A stretch of DNA of 64,000 nt from Metallosphaera tengchongensis (GCF_013343295.1 NZ_CP049074.1:1407501-1471500), one strand, 5' to 3'. Counted from the stretch's first letter, positions 7,856 through 17,252 are shown. Numbers and translations: made by a program. Notes: generated by a model from the letters alone, not told the origin.

Positions 7856-10267
7856 TCACGGGTGGTATATGGGAAGCTGAAGATATAACATCGTGAAAAC
7901 TACAACCCAGACGGCGTCCACGAAGTGCCAGTAATACGAAGCACCCGTTGACAGTTGATATGGTACGGCTACTTTGGTTCTTAGAAGCGTTATTGCCCAG
8001 AGGACAAGTCCCATTATAACGTGAAACGCATGCAGCGACACTATTGTGAAGAAGAACCCTGTGTAAACGTTCTCTTGGGGTATGAACTTAACTATATGAG
8101 TGAATTCGTAGACCTGGCCCATCAAGAACGTGAACCCCATGGCCGCTGTAAGACCTCCCAAGATCTTAAAGAGCCTCATTTTCCCCTTGAGGAAGTTATG
8201 ATATGCCAAGTGAGCTGGAATGGAACTGGAGAGCAGTATCACTGTCATAACCAGGGGGAGGGGATACCAGTCTACTGGAAGTCTGGGAAGAGTAGCCACT
8301 GTTGGTGTTTCGTTTATATCGTAAATGTACCCTCCTATGAAGCTACCGAATAGGAAGATCTCTGCTATGATGAAGAACAATACTGGGGTCTTCGCCCTTC
8401 TAGACATCTCTATACCGCTCTCTTGAATTATGGGTTCCCCAGTGTTACTACTTACAGCTGACGAACCTGTCGCTCCTGTTGCGTTAGCTACTTTACCTAT
8501 GCCGAACCCTCCAAAGCTTCCAGGAATACCCCTCACTGGTCTGAAGTAATCGTTGTACAGCCAAGCTGTTCCCACACCTATGAACGTCAGAACCATTAAC
8601 GCCCCAGGAATAGTTATTCCTGCCAATATGAGCATGAACCCCAGTGGAGGGAAACACAACAACATTCCAAGGATAGAGGGGAAGTAAGATCCATGCCTAT
8701 GCTCAGACTTGGTTCCATCCATTTCCCTCCCGAAGGACAGGGGCAAGGCGATCGGCTTTATGGTAAAGTCTGGTATACCTATCAGCTGTTCGGAGTTCCA
8801 CGGGTCCATTGTAGTAACTGGTGGACCCCTAACCCAAGCGTAAAGTAGGGTCGCAAACATCGTTAACATTCCTATACCTTCTACAAACCCTCCCACTGTG
8901 ACCAGGTTCTGGAACGGTTGATAGAAAGGAGCTGGAACTACCGCATATCTCCTTGGCATGCCCAGCACTCCGTCTATACTCATTCCAGTTGCTACCACAA
9001 AGGCACCAACAACAATCATGAGCATAGAGCTCCTGGCTAACTCCTGATCGAACCACTTTCCTGTGAAGTACGGGAAGTAGTAAACTAAACCGCTCAGCAA
9101 CCCAACAAGTATTGCGAACACCATATAGTGGAAGTGGCCCACTACGAGGTAAGTCCCGTTGAAGGCGAGATCTACAGGGATCAGGGGGAAGAAGACTCCC
9201 GTTATTCCTCCAACCAGGAATAGCGAGATGAAACCGATCATGCCTATAGTCAGAGCTGAGAACTTAACTTTACCCCCGTAGAAAGTTATTGTCCAGTTAA
9301 CTACCTTCACTCCTGAGGGAATGGCTATTGCCATTGTCGTGGCAGCAGCTATCTCCCTGACAACGTCGCTGTCTATTGCTGTGAACATGTGGTGCATCCA
9401 AACTCCTAACACCGATAAAAACGCGATTGCCATGGACGACAAAGCTAGGGCTTTATATCCATATATCTGTCTCCCCACAGCCCTCGGTAACACTTCACCA
9501 ACCAGCCCCATGGCGGGTAATATTAGGATATATACCTCTGGGTGCCCGAAGAACCAGAAAACGTTTTGCCAAAGTAGAGGGTTACCCCCTAGAGCTGCGT
9601 TGAAGAAGGGAATGTTCCACATTCTTTCCAGAAATGCCATGGCGAGACCTGCTGTCAGCGGTGGTAGAGCCACCATGAGTAGTATGGCAGTGGCGAAGAA
9701 GGACCAGGTGAATAGGGACATCTTAAAGAAAGGTATTTTTCTAAGTCTCAGTATGGTCATCAAAAAGTTTATCCCAGTAAGGGTTGAGGAAACCCCAGCT
9801 ACCATTAGGGCCACTTCTATTAAGGTGACCCCGAAACCTCCGTTGACTTGGAGATCTGTGCTGAGGGGGGCATACATGTACCACCCAGTATTTATCGGGC
9901 CAAAAAGTGGGGCGACTATACTCATGGCCACGGCCGGGACCAATATCCAGAAAGAGAGAGCGTTTATCTTGGGCCAGTAAAGATCGTTCGCACCGATCAT
10001 TCTTGGAATGAGGTAGTTAGCGAAACCCGTTGAGATTGGCATGACCATGAAGAATATCATAAAAATACCGTGGAGTGAGACCGCATTGTAATATTCCGTT
10101 GCCCCTAAGTTATTTAACGTGAGCTGATCCCTTATCATAGAGGCATAAAATGATCCTGTGATAAGACTTATTATTCCCAGGACTATGTACATTATCCCTA
10201 TGTCGTGGGCACTGGTAGTGGTTAGGGCTATCTTAAGGGTCTCTTTAACCTTTTCCACTTTGGACAT
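7856..10267 (-). CDS. soxM: SoxM, fused heme-copper oxidase subunits I and III
   Basis: The 803-residue protein is the catalytic subunit of the SoxM terminal oxidase supercomplex in the cytoplasmic membrane, reducing O2 with electrons from the Rieske/cytochrome b/sulfocyanin branch. Subunit I ligands are visible: H66 in SLHGIF for the low-spin heme, H242 and Y246 in GHPEVY and HH292-293 for CuB, and H379/H381 in GHFHYM for the hemes. From about residue 625 (SRRAKTPVLFFIIAEIF) a cytochrome-oxidase subunit III domain follows in the same chain. This I+III fusion and the length (about 790 in Sulfolobus acidocaldarius SoxM, from memory) fit SoxM well. It is divergent from soxEFGHI across 442 bases, and a DUF1404 gene follows directly. 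Confidence 0.96.
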   Translation of the reverse strand: MSKVEKVKETLKIALTTTSAHDIGIMYIVLGIISLITGSFYASMIRDQLTLNNLGATEYYNAVSLHGIFMIFFMVMPISTGFANYLIPRMIGANDLYWPKINALSFWILVPAVAMSIVAPLFGPINTGWYMYAPLSTDLQVNGGFGVTLIEVALMVAGVSSTLTGINFLMTILRLRKIPFFKMSLFTWSFFATAILLMVALPPLTAGLAMAFLERMWNIPFFNAALGGNPLLWQNVFWFFGHPEVYILILPAMGLVGEVLPRAVGRQIYGYKALALSSMAIAFLSVLGVWMHHMFTAIDSDVVREIAAATTMAIAIPSGVKVVNWTITFYGGKVKFSALTIGMIGFISLFLVGGITGVFFPLIPVDLAFNGTYLVVGHFHYMVFAILVGLLSGLVYYFPYFTGKWFDQELARSSMLMIVVGAFVVATGMSIDGVLGMPRRYAVVPAPFYQPFQNLVTVGGFVEGIGMLTMFATLLYAWVRGPPVTTMDPWNSEQLIGIPDFTIKPIALPLSFGREMDGTKSEHRHGSYFPSILGMLLCFPPLGFMLILAGITIPGALMVLTFIGVGTAWLYNDYFRPVRGIPGSFGGFGIGKVANATGATGSSAVSSNTGEPIIQESGIEMSRRAKTPVLFFIIAEIFLFGSFIGGYIYDINETPTVATLPRLPVDWYPLPLVMTVILLSSSIPAHLAYHNFLKGKMRLFKILGGLTAAMGFTFLMGQVYEFTHIVKFIPQENVYTGFFFTIVSLHAFHVIMGLVLWAITLLRTKVAVPYQLSTGASYYWHFVDAVWVVVFTMLYLQLPIYHP

Positions 10268-10526
10268 GTTATTCTACATGATAAAGTACTTGAACGGGGT
10301 TTAATTTCTTAAACATATACTTTTCAATATATTTCAAAAAAAATATAAGATTGAGTAGAAACTTTTTTATAAATTCTTTTAGAAATTTTTAATAGTTTTA
10401 TTGTTCAGAAGAATTTTATAATTAAATTAACTTTATCGATTAAGCTTGCTTATATACTTATTTCGTGTAGAAACGATTAGAACAGATACACACCGCCCCA
10501 TATGCTATTTTAGGTTGAATTACCTA

Positions 10527-10572
10527 CTGACTTTCTCCCTGCACAAAGGGCGAGGCTTTCCTCACTTTGTAA
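10527..10572 (-). repeat. IS605/TnpB-type terminal hairpin repeat, copy 1
   Basis: Starts CTGACTTTCTCCCTGC and continues with AAAGGGCGAGGC then CTCACTTTGTAA. The core can pair as a GC-rich hairpin. Read on the minus strand, it ends in GTCAG, like right ends of Sulfolobales TnpB elements. No tnpB is adjacent. The copy lies between the divergent oxidase operons. Confidence 0.65.
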
Positions 10573-10672
10573 GTTGCCCGGAGGTAATGGGAGGTTCTCA
10601 GATGTGCGAAACTTACAAGAATAGAAGTTGTCCTCTTTAAATATTCAAGGTTTCACAGGTTATGAAACAAGG

Positions 10673-10682
10673 CTTATAAAAG
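10673..10682 (+). promoter_or_regulatory. TATA box of soxE
   Basis: The sequence cttataaaag lies 28-37 bases before the soxE ATG. With the usual archaeal spacing of about 25 bases from TATA centre to start site, transcription would begin at or just before the ATG, giving a nearly leaderless mRNA. Confidence 0.6.
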
Positions 10683-10709
10683 TGAAGTCTCATACTAACT
10701 TGATTTATA

Positions 10710-11297
10710 ATGAGAAAAGCTGTATCTCCCGTCTTTAGCTACGTAGTTGCATTCATAGTTGCTGTGGTAGTGTTATCAGCAGCAATAATATCAATTTATC
10801 AATATCACTCCCTGTCAGCTCCAACCAACACCACTTCAACCAGTACTACGCCCAGTAGGGTCACGCTCCCGGTAATCTCCTCAAATAAGACTGTAGTGGT
10901 GTACCTTGTAGCGCTTTCGTCTGCCTCTACATTCAATTTAAACGGTACTTCCTTCGGGCAAATGACCATTTACGTTCCATCAGGAGATAACATAGAAGTT
11001 AAGTTCACCAACCAGGAATCTCTTCAACACAACCTTTTGCTTGTGATGAACGACACTCCTACCCCAAATGCGGCAGATCTCTCCTCAGATGGTAAGATCC
11101 TAATGTATGTGGGTACCTCCTCCTCTTCGTATACCATCCAAGGGCTCTCTTCAGGTCAAACCGCTGTAGGCGTATACGGTCCCCTGTCCTCAGGAACCTA
11201 TTGGCTAGCCTGCGGGATATCAGGACATGCTGAGTCTGGCATGTGGGTTAACCTAGTAGTGTCCTCAAACATCACCTCGCCTTACGTTACGGGTTAA
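10710..11297 (+). CDS. soxE: sulfocyanin SoxE
   Basis: A 195-residue membrane-anchored blue copper protein. An N-terminal segment (VFSYVVAFIVAVVVLSAA) anchors it and a Ser/Thr-rich linker follows. The cupredoxin domain shows the type I copper ligands: a His in LQHNLLLV and the C-terminal Cys-His-Met set in LACGISGHAESGMW. Sulfocyanin carries electrons from the Rieske/cytochrome b part to the CuA/heme-copper part of the SoxM complex on the outer face of the membrane. It is first in a plus-strand soxEFGHI series and has its own TATA box; 64 bases separate it from soxF, so soxF may also have a separate promoter. Confidence 0.94.
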   Translation: MRKAVSPVFSYVVAFIVAVVVLSAAIISIYQYHSLSAPTNTTSTSTTPSRVTLPVISSNKTVVVYLVALSSASTFNLNGTSFGQMTIYVPSGDNIEVKFTNQESLQHNLLLVMNDTPTPNAADLSSDGKILMYVGTSSSSYTIQGLSSGQTAVGVYGPLSSGTYWLACGISGHAESGMWVNLVVSSNITSPYVTG

Positions 11298-11361
11298 TTT
11301 TTATTATTTTTATTTTAAAAATCTATTTTCTAACCTTTTATAATGATATATATAATCGTGA

Positions 11362-12129
11362 ATGAGCGTTAAAGTAATTAGAGGGAGCGAATTGGACAGA
11401 AGGGATTTTCTAAGACTAAGCTTAGTCTTGGGAGGGGCCATAGCGGTCTCTCCATTAGTCACTCCTGTTCTTGATTACATGGGGTACTACTACGGGGAGC
11501 TCAAGAGTTTGTCGCCAAAGTACTTGGTTGCCAACAACTCGCAGGGACTGGAGGGGTTCCCAAAATACAAGGTCGCAAATATCAAACAGCTTCAGGGGAG
11601 TTGCCCAGTTTATTTCTTTGCCTATCCTCTCACTGATGAACCTTGCTTTTTGGTGGATTTCAGCAAGCTAAATGGGATGACCAACGTGGAATTTAAGAAC
11701 CCCTACGGGAACCAGTTTAGAATTAACACCAACTTTAAGAACATAATGGGTGTAGGTCCAAAGGGATCGATCTGCGCTTTCTCGGCGGTTTGCGTCCACT
11801 TGGGCTGTCAGTTACCAGCTCAGGCAATAGTGCCGAGCTCCAACGACCCCGGACTGAACCCGTCCAGTTCCATTTTGCATTGCCCATGTCATGGTTCAAT
11901 GTATCAGCTCGACCAAGGAGGTATAGTGGTTGGCGGTCCAGCCCCAAGACCTCTTCCAATCGTCCTTCTGGAGTACGATGAGAGCACAGGGGATATATAC
12001 GCTCTTGGAACTAACGCTCCTTACTTCTCAGAGGCAGTACCTAGAAGGAGACCCAGGGACAACCTGATATACGATCCTAGGTACAGTTACTCAGTGCCCT
12101 CCAACCCTGCCTGCGTGAGGGTGAGCTAA
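11362..12129 (+). CDS. soxF: Rieske iron-sulfur protein SoxF
   Basis: The 255-residue protein has a twin-arginine signal (DRRDFLRLSLVLGGA) that serves as a membrane anchor, and a Rieske [2Fe-2S] domain with both cluster loops, CVHLGCQLP and CPCHGSMYQLD. It is the quinol-oxidising Fe-S subunit of the SoxM supercomplex. A long insertion between the loops, seen in Sulfolobus Rieske proteins, is present (residues ~165-180). Its TAA stop shares one base with the ATG of soxG, so the two are tightly coupled. The AT-rich run before the ATG (tataatgatatatataatc) is a likely second promoter. Confidence 0.95.
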   Translation: MSVKVIRGSELDRRDFLRLSLVLGGAIAVSPLVTPVLDYMGYYYGELKSLSPKYLVANNSQGLEGFPKYKVANIKQLQGSCPVYFFAYPLTDEPCFLVDFSKLNGMTNVEFKNPYGNQFRINTNFKNIMGVGPKGSICAFSAVCVHLGCQLPAQAIVPSSNDPGLNPSSSILHCPCHGSMYQLDQGGIVVGGPAPRPLPIVLLEYDESTGDIYALGTNAPYFSEAVPRRRPRDNLIYDPRYSYSVPSNPACVRVS

Positions 12130-13655
12130 TGGAGCAAGAGGAGAGGACGTGGTTAGATAAAGTACTACAGTGGTTGGATGATAGGACTGGACTCTATGGG
12201 CACACATTAAGACAAGCCCCAAGATACGCCTATAGGCTGGATTTCTGGTTGGGCTCCTTCGTCTTAGCCTCCTTCCTTTTTGAGGTCTTTACTGGTATGT
12301 TGATAGCCCTCTACTACGTCCCAGCAGATCCATACGCCTCTACGTCATACTTGATATCCAACGTGCCCCTGGGGGCTCTGCTATTTAGCCTGCATAGTTG
12401 GGGGGCTTACGCAATGATCTTCCTGCTCATAGTGCACATGACGAGGAACTTCCTGGTGGGGGCTTACAGAAAACCTAGGGAAATAATGTGGGTAGTTGGT
12501 ACTCTCCTGGCTGGGTTAACACTAACGGAAGCTTACCTGGGGTACTCCTTACCTTACAACCTGATCTCTTGGACAGCAACGACAACTGGACTAAACTTGT
12601 TCACATATATGCCCTTCGGGTTGAGCAACCTAATAGCAGCAATGACCTTGCTGCCACAGTTACCTGGAATTGCCAGCGGAGTTGATCCTTTAGTTGACAG
12701 GTTCTTCATCTTCCATTGGATAGTGGGAGCGCTCATAGCAATGGTGTTGGGCCTCCACCTGTATATCTTTGAAAAGCACGGTATAACTCCTCCCCTAAGT
12801 AAGGCTAAGGATAGGTCGGAGCTCATTGATGACTACCCAGAGAAACTAAGGAACGACCCTAACTGGAAACTTCAACCTTTGACTAGGACCTTTGGGATTA
12901 TAGTGGTCACCTTCCTGATGACTTTTGGGGCGATCTTCCTTATTTCCTCAGCCTTCCCCTTCCAAATAGCCATTGATGGAGCTACAGTGAAGTACATTAT
13001 GCCTGAATATAACCCAGCTCTTGCGGCTCAAACCCCGCCCATACCGGACTGGTACTTCCTTTTCATTTACTTCTTCTATAAGTCCGTTTCACCTTCCAAC
13101 GCATCCATGATTTTCTTAGCTTGGGGGGCGGTAACTGTACTATTCCCCTTCATAGACCAGTACGTGTTCAGGCATAAGTCACCTCATCCAGTCATGAGAC
13201 CTGCATCGATGGCGCTCGGTACGGGCTTCATAATATCCTTCATTGTTAACAGCGTCTGGGCATACGTAACTCCAGGTAGGGATATAGGACCGATAGGAGT
13301 TGAGGTCGACGGGGCAGCTTTCCTGGCGTCCTTCTTGGTCGTGTTTCCAACTCTGAGGCTACTTCAGGGGAGGGTTCAAGAAGGAGGGGAAGACTCCTTT
13401 AACTTGGGGAAGAGGCTTGGTTTCGCCAATAGCCTCCAGCAGACCCAAGAGATATCCTTGTCCAGACCGGTCTCCTTGACTGTGGATCTTAGCATTCTGT
13501 TTACGTTGGGTCTCATAGCCTATACTTCAGCTAAGATGCTCACGTTGACTAACCTATTCCTAGACCAGTTCCAGCTGGGACTCCTAGCTGGGATAAACAT
13601 GTTCCTCCTGTCCTACCTGGTTCTAATCTACACTCTAAAGGGTGATGGAAAATGA
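12129..13655 (+). CDS. soxG: cytochrome b SoxG (cytochrome a587 type)
   Basis: A 508-residue multi-pass protein homologous to mitochondrial cytochrome b. Two helix pairs carry the bis-His heme ligands: LHSWGAYAMIFLLIVHMTRN (His 14 apart) and FHWIVGALIAMVLGLHLYIF. The quinol-site PEWY motif appears as IPDWYFLF. In the SoxM supercomplex this subunit binds heme A-type groups (cytochrome a587 in Sulfolobus acidocaldarius, known from the family). The C-terminal ~100 residues, with two more membrane segments, extend beyond the conserved cytochrome b core. ATGA overlap with soxH. Confidence 0.94.
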   Translation: MEQEERTWLDKVLQWLDDRTGLYGHTLRQAPRYAYRLDFWLGSFVLASFLFEVFTGMLIALYYVPADPYASTSYLISNVPLGALLFSLHSWGAYAMIFLLIVHMTRNFLVGAYRKPREIMWVVGTLLAGLTLTEAYLGYSLPYNLISWTATTTGLNLFTYMPFGLSNLIAAMTLLPQLPGIASGVDPLVDRFFIFHWIVGALIAMVLGLHLYIFEKHGITPPLSKAKDRSELIDDYPEKLRNDPNWKLQPLTRTFGIIVVTFLMTFGAIFLISSAFPFQIAIDGATVKYIMPEYNPALAAQTPPIPDWYFLFIYFFYKSVSPSNASMIFLAWGAVTVLFPFIDQYVFRHKSPHPVMRPASMALGTGFIISFIVNSVWAYVTPGRDIGPIGVEVDGAAFLASFLVVFPTLRLLQGRVQEGGEDSFNLGKRLGFANSLQQTQEISLSRPVSLTVDLSILFTLGLIAYTSAKMLTLTNLFLDQFQLGLLAGINMFLLSYLVLIYTLKGDGK

Positions 13656-14095
13656 ACGCTGAAAGGATAGCTGAAATTTCAACAATAGTGTTTGCAATTG
13701 CCATCCTTGTTTTTTTGGGGGCTTTATCGTTTGTGTACCTTGGAGCTATAGATCACGGCTCATATATTCCCAGTAATGAGACACCCATTCCCATAAAGGT
13801 GATTGCCAAGCAGTACGTGTGGGAGTTCATATACCCCAACGGTACAGTCTCCTACGACAAGGTAGTAATACAGGCTGGAAAGCCGTACGTCTTTGAGGTC
13901 ACTTCAGCTGACGTAATACACGCGTTCTACATAGTCCAACTTGGATTAAAGATGCAAGCCATCCCTGGATACACCTACAACCTTTACGTGCTTGTCAATC
14001 AGCCAGGAGTTTACAATATTTGGTGTGCGGAGTTTTGCGGTCCAGGTCACTACACCATGAAAGGGATCATGATAGTTACCAACTCTACAGGGTGA
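13652..14095 (+). CDS. soxH: terminal oxidase subunit II SoxH (CuA)
   Basis: A 147-residue protein with one N-terminal membrane segment (IVFAIAILVFLGALSFVYL) and a cupredoxin domain. The dinuclear CuA site is complete: His in VIHAFY and the C-terminal CAEFCGPGHYTM set (Cys, Glu backbone, Cys, His, Met). It accepts electrons from sulfocyanin and passes them to SoxM. The family is short compared with bacterial subunit II because it has one membrane helix. The start overlaps the soxG stop by four bases (ATGA). Confidence 0.94.
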   Translation: MNAERIAEISTIVFAIAILVFLGALSFVYLGAIDHGSYIPSNETPIPIKVIAKQYVWEFIYPNGTVSYDKVVIQAGKPYVFEVTSADVIHAFYIVQLGLKMQAIPGYTYNLYVLVNQPGVYNIWCAEFCGPGHYTMKGIMIVTNSTG

Positions 14096-14096
14096 T

Positions 14097-14537
14097 ATGA
14101 TGAAAATGAAACCCCTTGACGTAGTCGCCTGGCTATTTACAATGGTCTCCATGGCGCTCATATTCCTCTGGGTTGGCGACTTCGGCACTCTAGGATACCT
14201 TGCGCAATCGCCCATATCCAGCTACGTGGAGAACCTATGGAGGCTCATGTACATAAGCGCGTCCGGTGTGTTTGGAGTTTTCATGGGGTCTCTAATATTC
14301 TTCTCCATTAAGTTTAGGTATGTAGAGGCACCGAGAGAGGTAAAGAGAGAGGTAGATCTGTCCAAGATAGTAGTCCCAACCCTATTGGTCTCAGGGGTAG
14401 CGCTAGTGTACGCAATTTCCCAGTACTTCTTTGATCTGTTGCTGAACCAGTTCGACTTAGGTCTCCTAGTTGGTCTAATGATTCTTCTGTTCTCATCGTT
14501 TATCTTCGTTATATATAAGGAGTACTTCAAGGACTAG
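14097..14537 (+). CDS. soxI: SoxI, small membrane subunit of the SoxM complex
   Basis: A 146-residue protein with about four membrane segments and no cofactor motif that I see. Its position directly after soxH (one base apart) and its size match SoxI of the soxEFGHIM cluster; the identification depends on synteny. A charged stretch of ~25 residues (FRYVEAPREVKREVDLSK) separates the two halves. ATG 14097 and ATG 14100 are both possible starts. The stop is followed at once by the GTG of the next gene. Confidence 0.82.
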   Translation: MMKMKPLDVVAWLFTMVSMALIFLWVGDFGTLGYLAQSPISSYVENLWRLMYISASGVFGVFMGSLIFFSIKFRYVEAPREVKREVDLSKIVVPTLLVSGVALVYAISQYFFDLLLNQFDLGLLVGLMILLFSSFIFVIYKEYFKD

Positions 14538-15287
14538 GTGAGTGTAAAATTGAAGACACCTCTTTTTTTCACATTTGTATGCGTCGTGGGCATAGCCTTT
14601 TTCGTAATTTCCCCACTCTATCCAAATCAGTTCGCGGTTCAGTTTTTGGGTAGTTTGGCGTTTTGGTTAGGTTTGGGTTACCTTCTCATGAAATATCCCT
14701 TAAAGAACGCCATCTCAAGGGTTAGGAGCGGAGGAAGGACTAGTTTCGGGGTCCTTATCCTCTACCTCATGGCCCACTACCTAGCTTACAGCCTCCTTTT
14801 GAGTAGATTAACAGACCTACCTGTAGAAAAGACCTTAGGACTCACGTACGCCCCAATGAGTACTGTTGATCTCCAGAACCTCCTGGGTATACTCTTCTCT
14901 CCTTCCTTATCTGCAGGATGGGGTGGAATTTACGTTGATCTCAGTTTGTTCTCGATCTTGATGGGGTTAGTCATAGGGACCTTGGTAACAGCGAACCTAG
15001 AGGAACTTAAATACCTCCGAGGGGCAAAGAGAGAGGCTTCCTTGATCGGTATTCCCATGGCAGGGATAATTACCGGAAGTACTTGTTGCGTGTCAATAGC
15101 AACCGTAGTGTATTACTACGTTCCGCTAATATCGCTCTCCTTGGCTGTTGCAAGCATTCTACTGAACTTTACCTACTTTAGCTTGCCCATAATTACAGCC
15201 ATTTTCCTCTGGTTAAATCTGAGAACCTTAATGGGATTTCACGGTAAAATCGTTAAAAAGAACCCGGAAGTAAAAGTAGATAAATGA
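14538..15287 (+). CDS. polytopic membrane protein at the end of the sox cluster, with Cys-Cys motif
   Basis: The 249-residue protein starts with GTG immediately after the soxI stop, so it is probably translated from the same mRNA. It has about six membrane segments. In the middle of the C-terminal half there is a TGSTCCVSIATVVYYY block with two adjacent cysteines inside or at the edge of a membrane helix, an unusual feature that could bind copper or form a disulfide. I do not recognise the family. The gene position suggests a role in oxidase assembly or copper supply, which is inference only. Confidence 0.68.
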   Translation: MSVKLKTPLFFTFVCVVGIAFFVISPLYPNQFAVQFLGSLAFWLGLGYLLMKYPLKNAISRVRSGGRTSFGVLILYLMAHYLAYSLLLSRLTDLPVEKTLGLTYAPMSTVDLQNLLGILFSPSLSAGWGGIYVDLSLFSILMGLVIGTLVTANLEELKYLRGAKREASLIGIPMAGIITGSTCCVSIATVVYYYVPLISLSLAVASILLNFTYFSLPIITAIFLWLNLRTLMGFHGKIVKKNPEVKVDK

Positions 15288-15446
15288 ATATATTTCAAGT
15301 ATCATCGTTATAAACGTGTGGGGAATCTGTATATTGAAACTTTTGGAACTATTCTACATTAGATATTGGATAGTACGAGCTACGGTAATAGCAGGTTATA
15401 TTTTTATAAGCTTAAGGTAAACAAAAAAGGTTTAACTTATCTTTAT

Positions 15447-17252
15447 CTAGCTAGAATATATACCAAGATCTTCGACCATGTAGTAGGCATTAAAGGTTCC
15501 AGGTCCAGTAACGTAATTCCACCCGTAATGGGCTGGAAGCGGATTGTTTCCTGAAGTAATGGGCACCCACGCTACGTACCCCTGAACGTCATTCCCATCA
15601 GGTAGTTTAACATTTCCAGTGTAAGAGATATGATATAGGGCGTAATTTAGAGGACCAATCCTGTGACCCACAAGGGAGACCATAGCAGCGGTCATCGGCG
15701 CTGCTCCGCTGGTACCATACCATAGAAACAGCTGACCTTGGAATACTAACGGTAGGCCGAAGCCGAATTCAGGTATGTTATATCCTCCAGCGGAGACGAA
15801 GGCAACGTCAGGGTAAGTCCTTACGGTCTGAGGAGTGAACGGAATTAGAGACGTTAGCTCGTAGGTTTGAACCGGGAATACCACACTATTCCCTCCAGTA
15901 CTGTAGTCCCATCCAGAAATACTGTATATTCCCCCAGATGAGGTAGCGTTAAGGAATATTCCACCTACTGAGGTAACCAACGGGTCCGACTCTGGATACC
16001 AAATCGTGTTATAGACTCCGATGTGGAAGTTAGGTGGCGGATGGTCACTTTCAAATCCCCAGTCGCCGGAAGCTGCCAACACAGATGTCCCCTGAACTGA
16101 GAGCTGAACCATAATATTATGTATCATGTAAAGCATGGCAGGGTAATATGAAGCTAGAAAGCTTTCAGGTAGAGTGACCGATATGGACACTACATCAGGG
16201 TTGATGTAGTTCGCCATGTAGTAATATTCATAGTAGTAGTTCAGGGAGTTTCCGACGAGGGCAGTCCCACCAACGTATCCGTCACTAAAGACTACGTCTA
16301 TGTTGGCACCGGGCGCGAAGGCACCTGAGTACTCAGCGTCCAGCTCGTTCTCTCCAGATTGACCCCCAGAGGTGTCAGTCCCCAATTGGACTACGTTAAG
16401 TGATCCCGTTCTAGGTATTCCGTATAGGGACCAGAAGTACTTAACGTCGCTCTGGTTGATGTAGCACTCTGGGACTCCCTCTATGGCTATGGTAGATCCT
16501 GAACCTGTAATTCCTTTGTTGTAGGCCTCAGTGAAGTTAAAGTAACCCTGGATCGTAACTGGAGATATAACTGCCGACGATATCAACCCCTTACCTGAGG
16601 GTCCCCTTCCGTCCATCATGGGTATAGACCAAGCATACCTTAACGCTGAGAAAACTCGAGGGTCTACGCTGTCTATCCCTACTATTCCAAGAACGTACTT
16701 CCCAACTTGGTATGGAAGGGATGGGGTAACGTTATTGGTGAAATAGTAGAAGGGACCTATGTTCTCAATACCTACCTTTCCGAACCAGTAGATGTCCTTG
16801 TAAGGATAGTAGTATACGTTTATATAGGTATTAAACGCTCTCTCAATTTGTCCTACTGTACCGTTAAAAACTAATATTAGTCCATAGTCTCCTTCGTAAC
16901 TAATCCCGTAATGTCCCAAGTAGCTCACTAAGGAATTCACGTAGGAGGTAGACGGATAATAGTATTCCCTGAACTGAGACGGGGTTAGATAACTCCCTGG
17001 GTGAGATATAACGTAAGAGAGCTCTTGGTTTAGAGAAGAGTAGTTGGAGAAGTTTAGGAGGATGGCGAAGGGTAGGTACATGGTCGAGTTCAACGGCTCT
17101 ACAAACTGTGATCCAGGGAGTACGGAGTACTGCGGCGATGATGTTTGTATGTAGATTGAGGAACTTTGGGCCTCTGCTATAGGCCCTAAAATTCCTATCA
17201 GTGGGGAGAGAGATAGTATCAATAATAAAATTAAAACGATAGGTTTCTTCAT
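15447..17252 (-). CDS. S53 family acid serine protease (sedolisin/kumamolisin type), secreted
   Basis: The 601-residue product starts with a signal peptide (PIVLILLLILSLSPLIGI, ending near AEAQS). The N-terminal ~180 residues are a pro-kumamolisin domain. The catalytic domain shows the S53 residues: Glu and Asp in ENELDAEYSG, the oxyanion Asp in ASGDWGFESD and the nucleophile in YGTSGAAPMTAAM. Enzymes of this family work at low pH, which fits a protein digesting peptides outside an acidophile. It is a single gene; about 160 bases separate it from the sox cluster end, with which it converges. Confidence 0.93.
   Translation of the reverse strand: MKKPIVLILLLILSLSPLIGILGPIAEAQSSSIYIQTSSPQYSVLPGSQFVEPLNSTMYLPFAILLNFSNYSSLNQELSYVISHPGSYLTPSQFREYYYPSTSYVNSLVSYLGHYGISYEGDYGLILVFNGTVGQIERAFNTYINVYYYPYKDIYWFGKVGIENIGPFYYFTNNVTPSLPYQVGKYVLGIVGIDSVDPRVFSALRYAWSIPMMDGRGPSGKGLISSAVISPVTIQGYFNFTEAYNKGITGSGSTIAIEGVPECYINQSDVKYFWSLYGIPRTGSLNVVQLGTDTSGGQSGENELDAEYSGAFAPGANIDVVFSDGYVGGTALVGNSLNYYYEYYYMANYINPDVVSISVTLPESFLASYYPAMLYMIHNIMVQLSVQGTSVLAASGDWGFESDHPPPNFHIGVYNTIWYPESDPLVTSVGGIFLNATSSGGIYSISGWDYSTGGNSVVFPVQTYELTSLIPFTPQTVRTYPDVAFVSAGGYNIPEFGFGLPLVFQGQLFLWYGTSGAAPMTAAMVSLVGHRIGPLNYALYHISYTGNVKLPDGNDVQGYVAWVPITSGNNPLPAHYGWNYVTGPGTFNAYYMVEDLGIYSS

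Larger units (their letters stand above)
10268..10709. other. soxM-soxE divergent intergenic region
   Basis: 442 bases between the divergent soxM and soxE genes. The half next to soxM (10300-10440) is very AT-rich and should hold the soxM promoter on the minus strand. A copy of the GGTCAG hairpin repeat lies at 10527-10572, and the soxE promoter is at about 10673. No gene recognised. Confidence 0.6.

Noticed and set aside
9321-9980. A 219-codon open frame on the plus strand within soxM
   Set aside because: It is the complement of a conserved oxidase gene with all its cofactor ligands; the translation is rich in Ala/Ile/Thr without any family resemblance.
10527-10572. Hairpin repeat as terminator of soxM or soxE
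   Set aside because: It lies upstream of both divergent genes and matches a dispersed family that also occurs away from gene ends.
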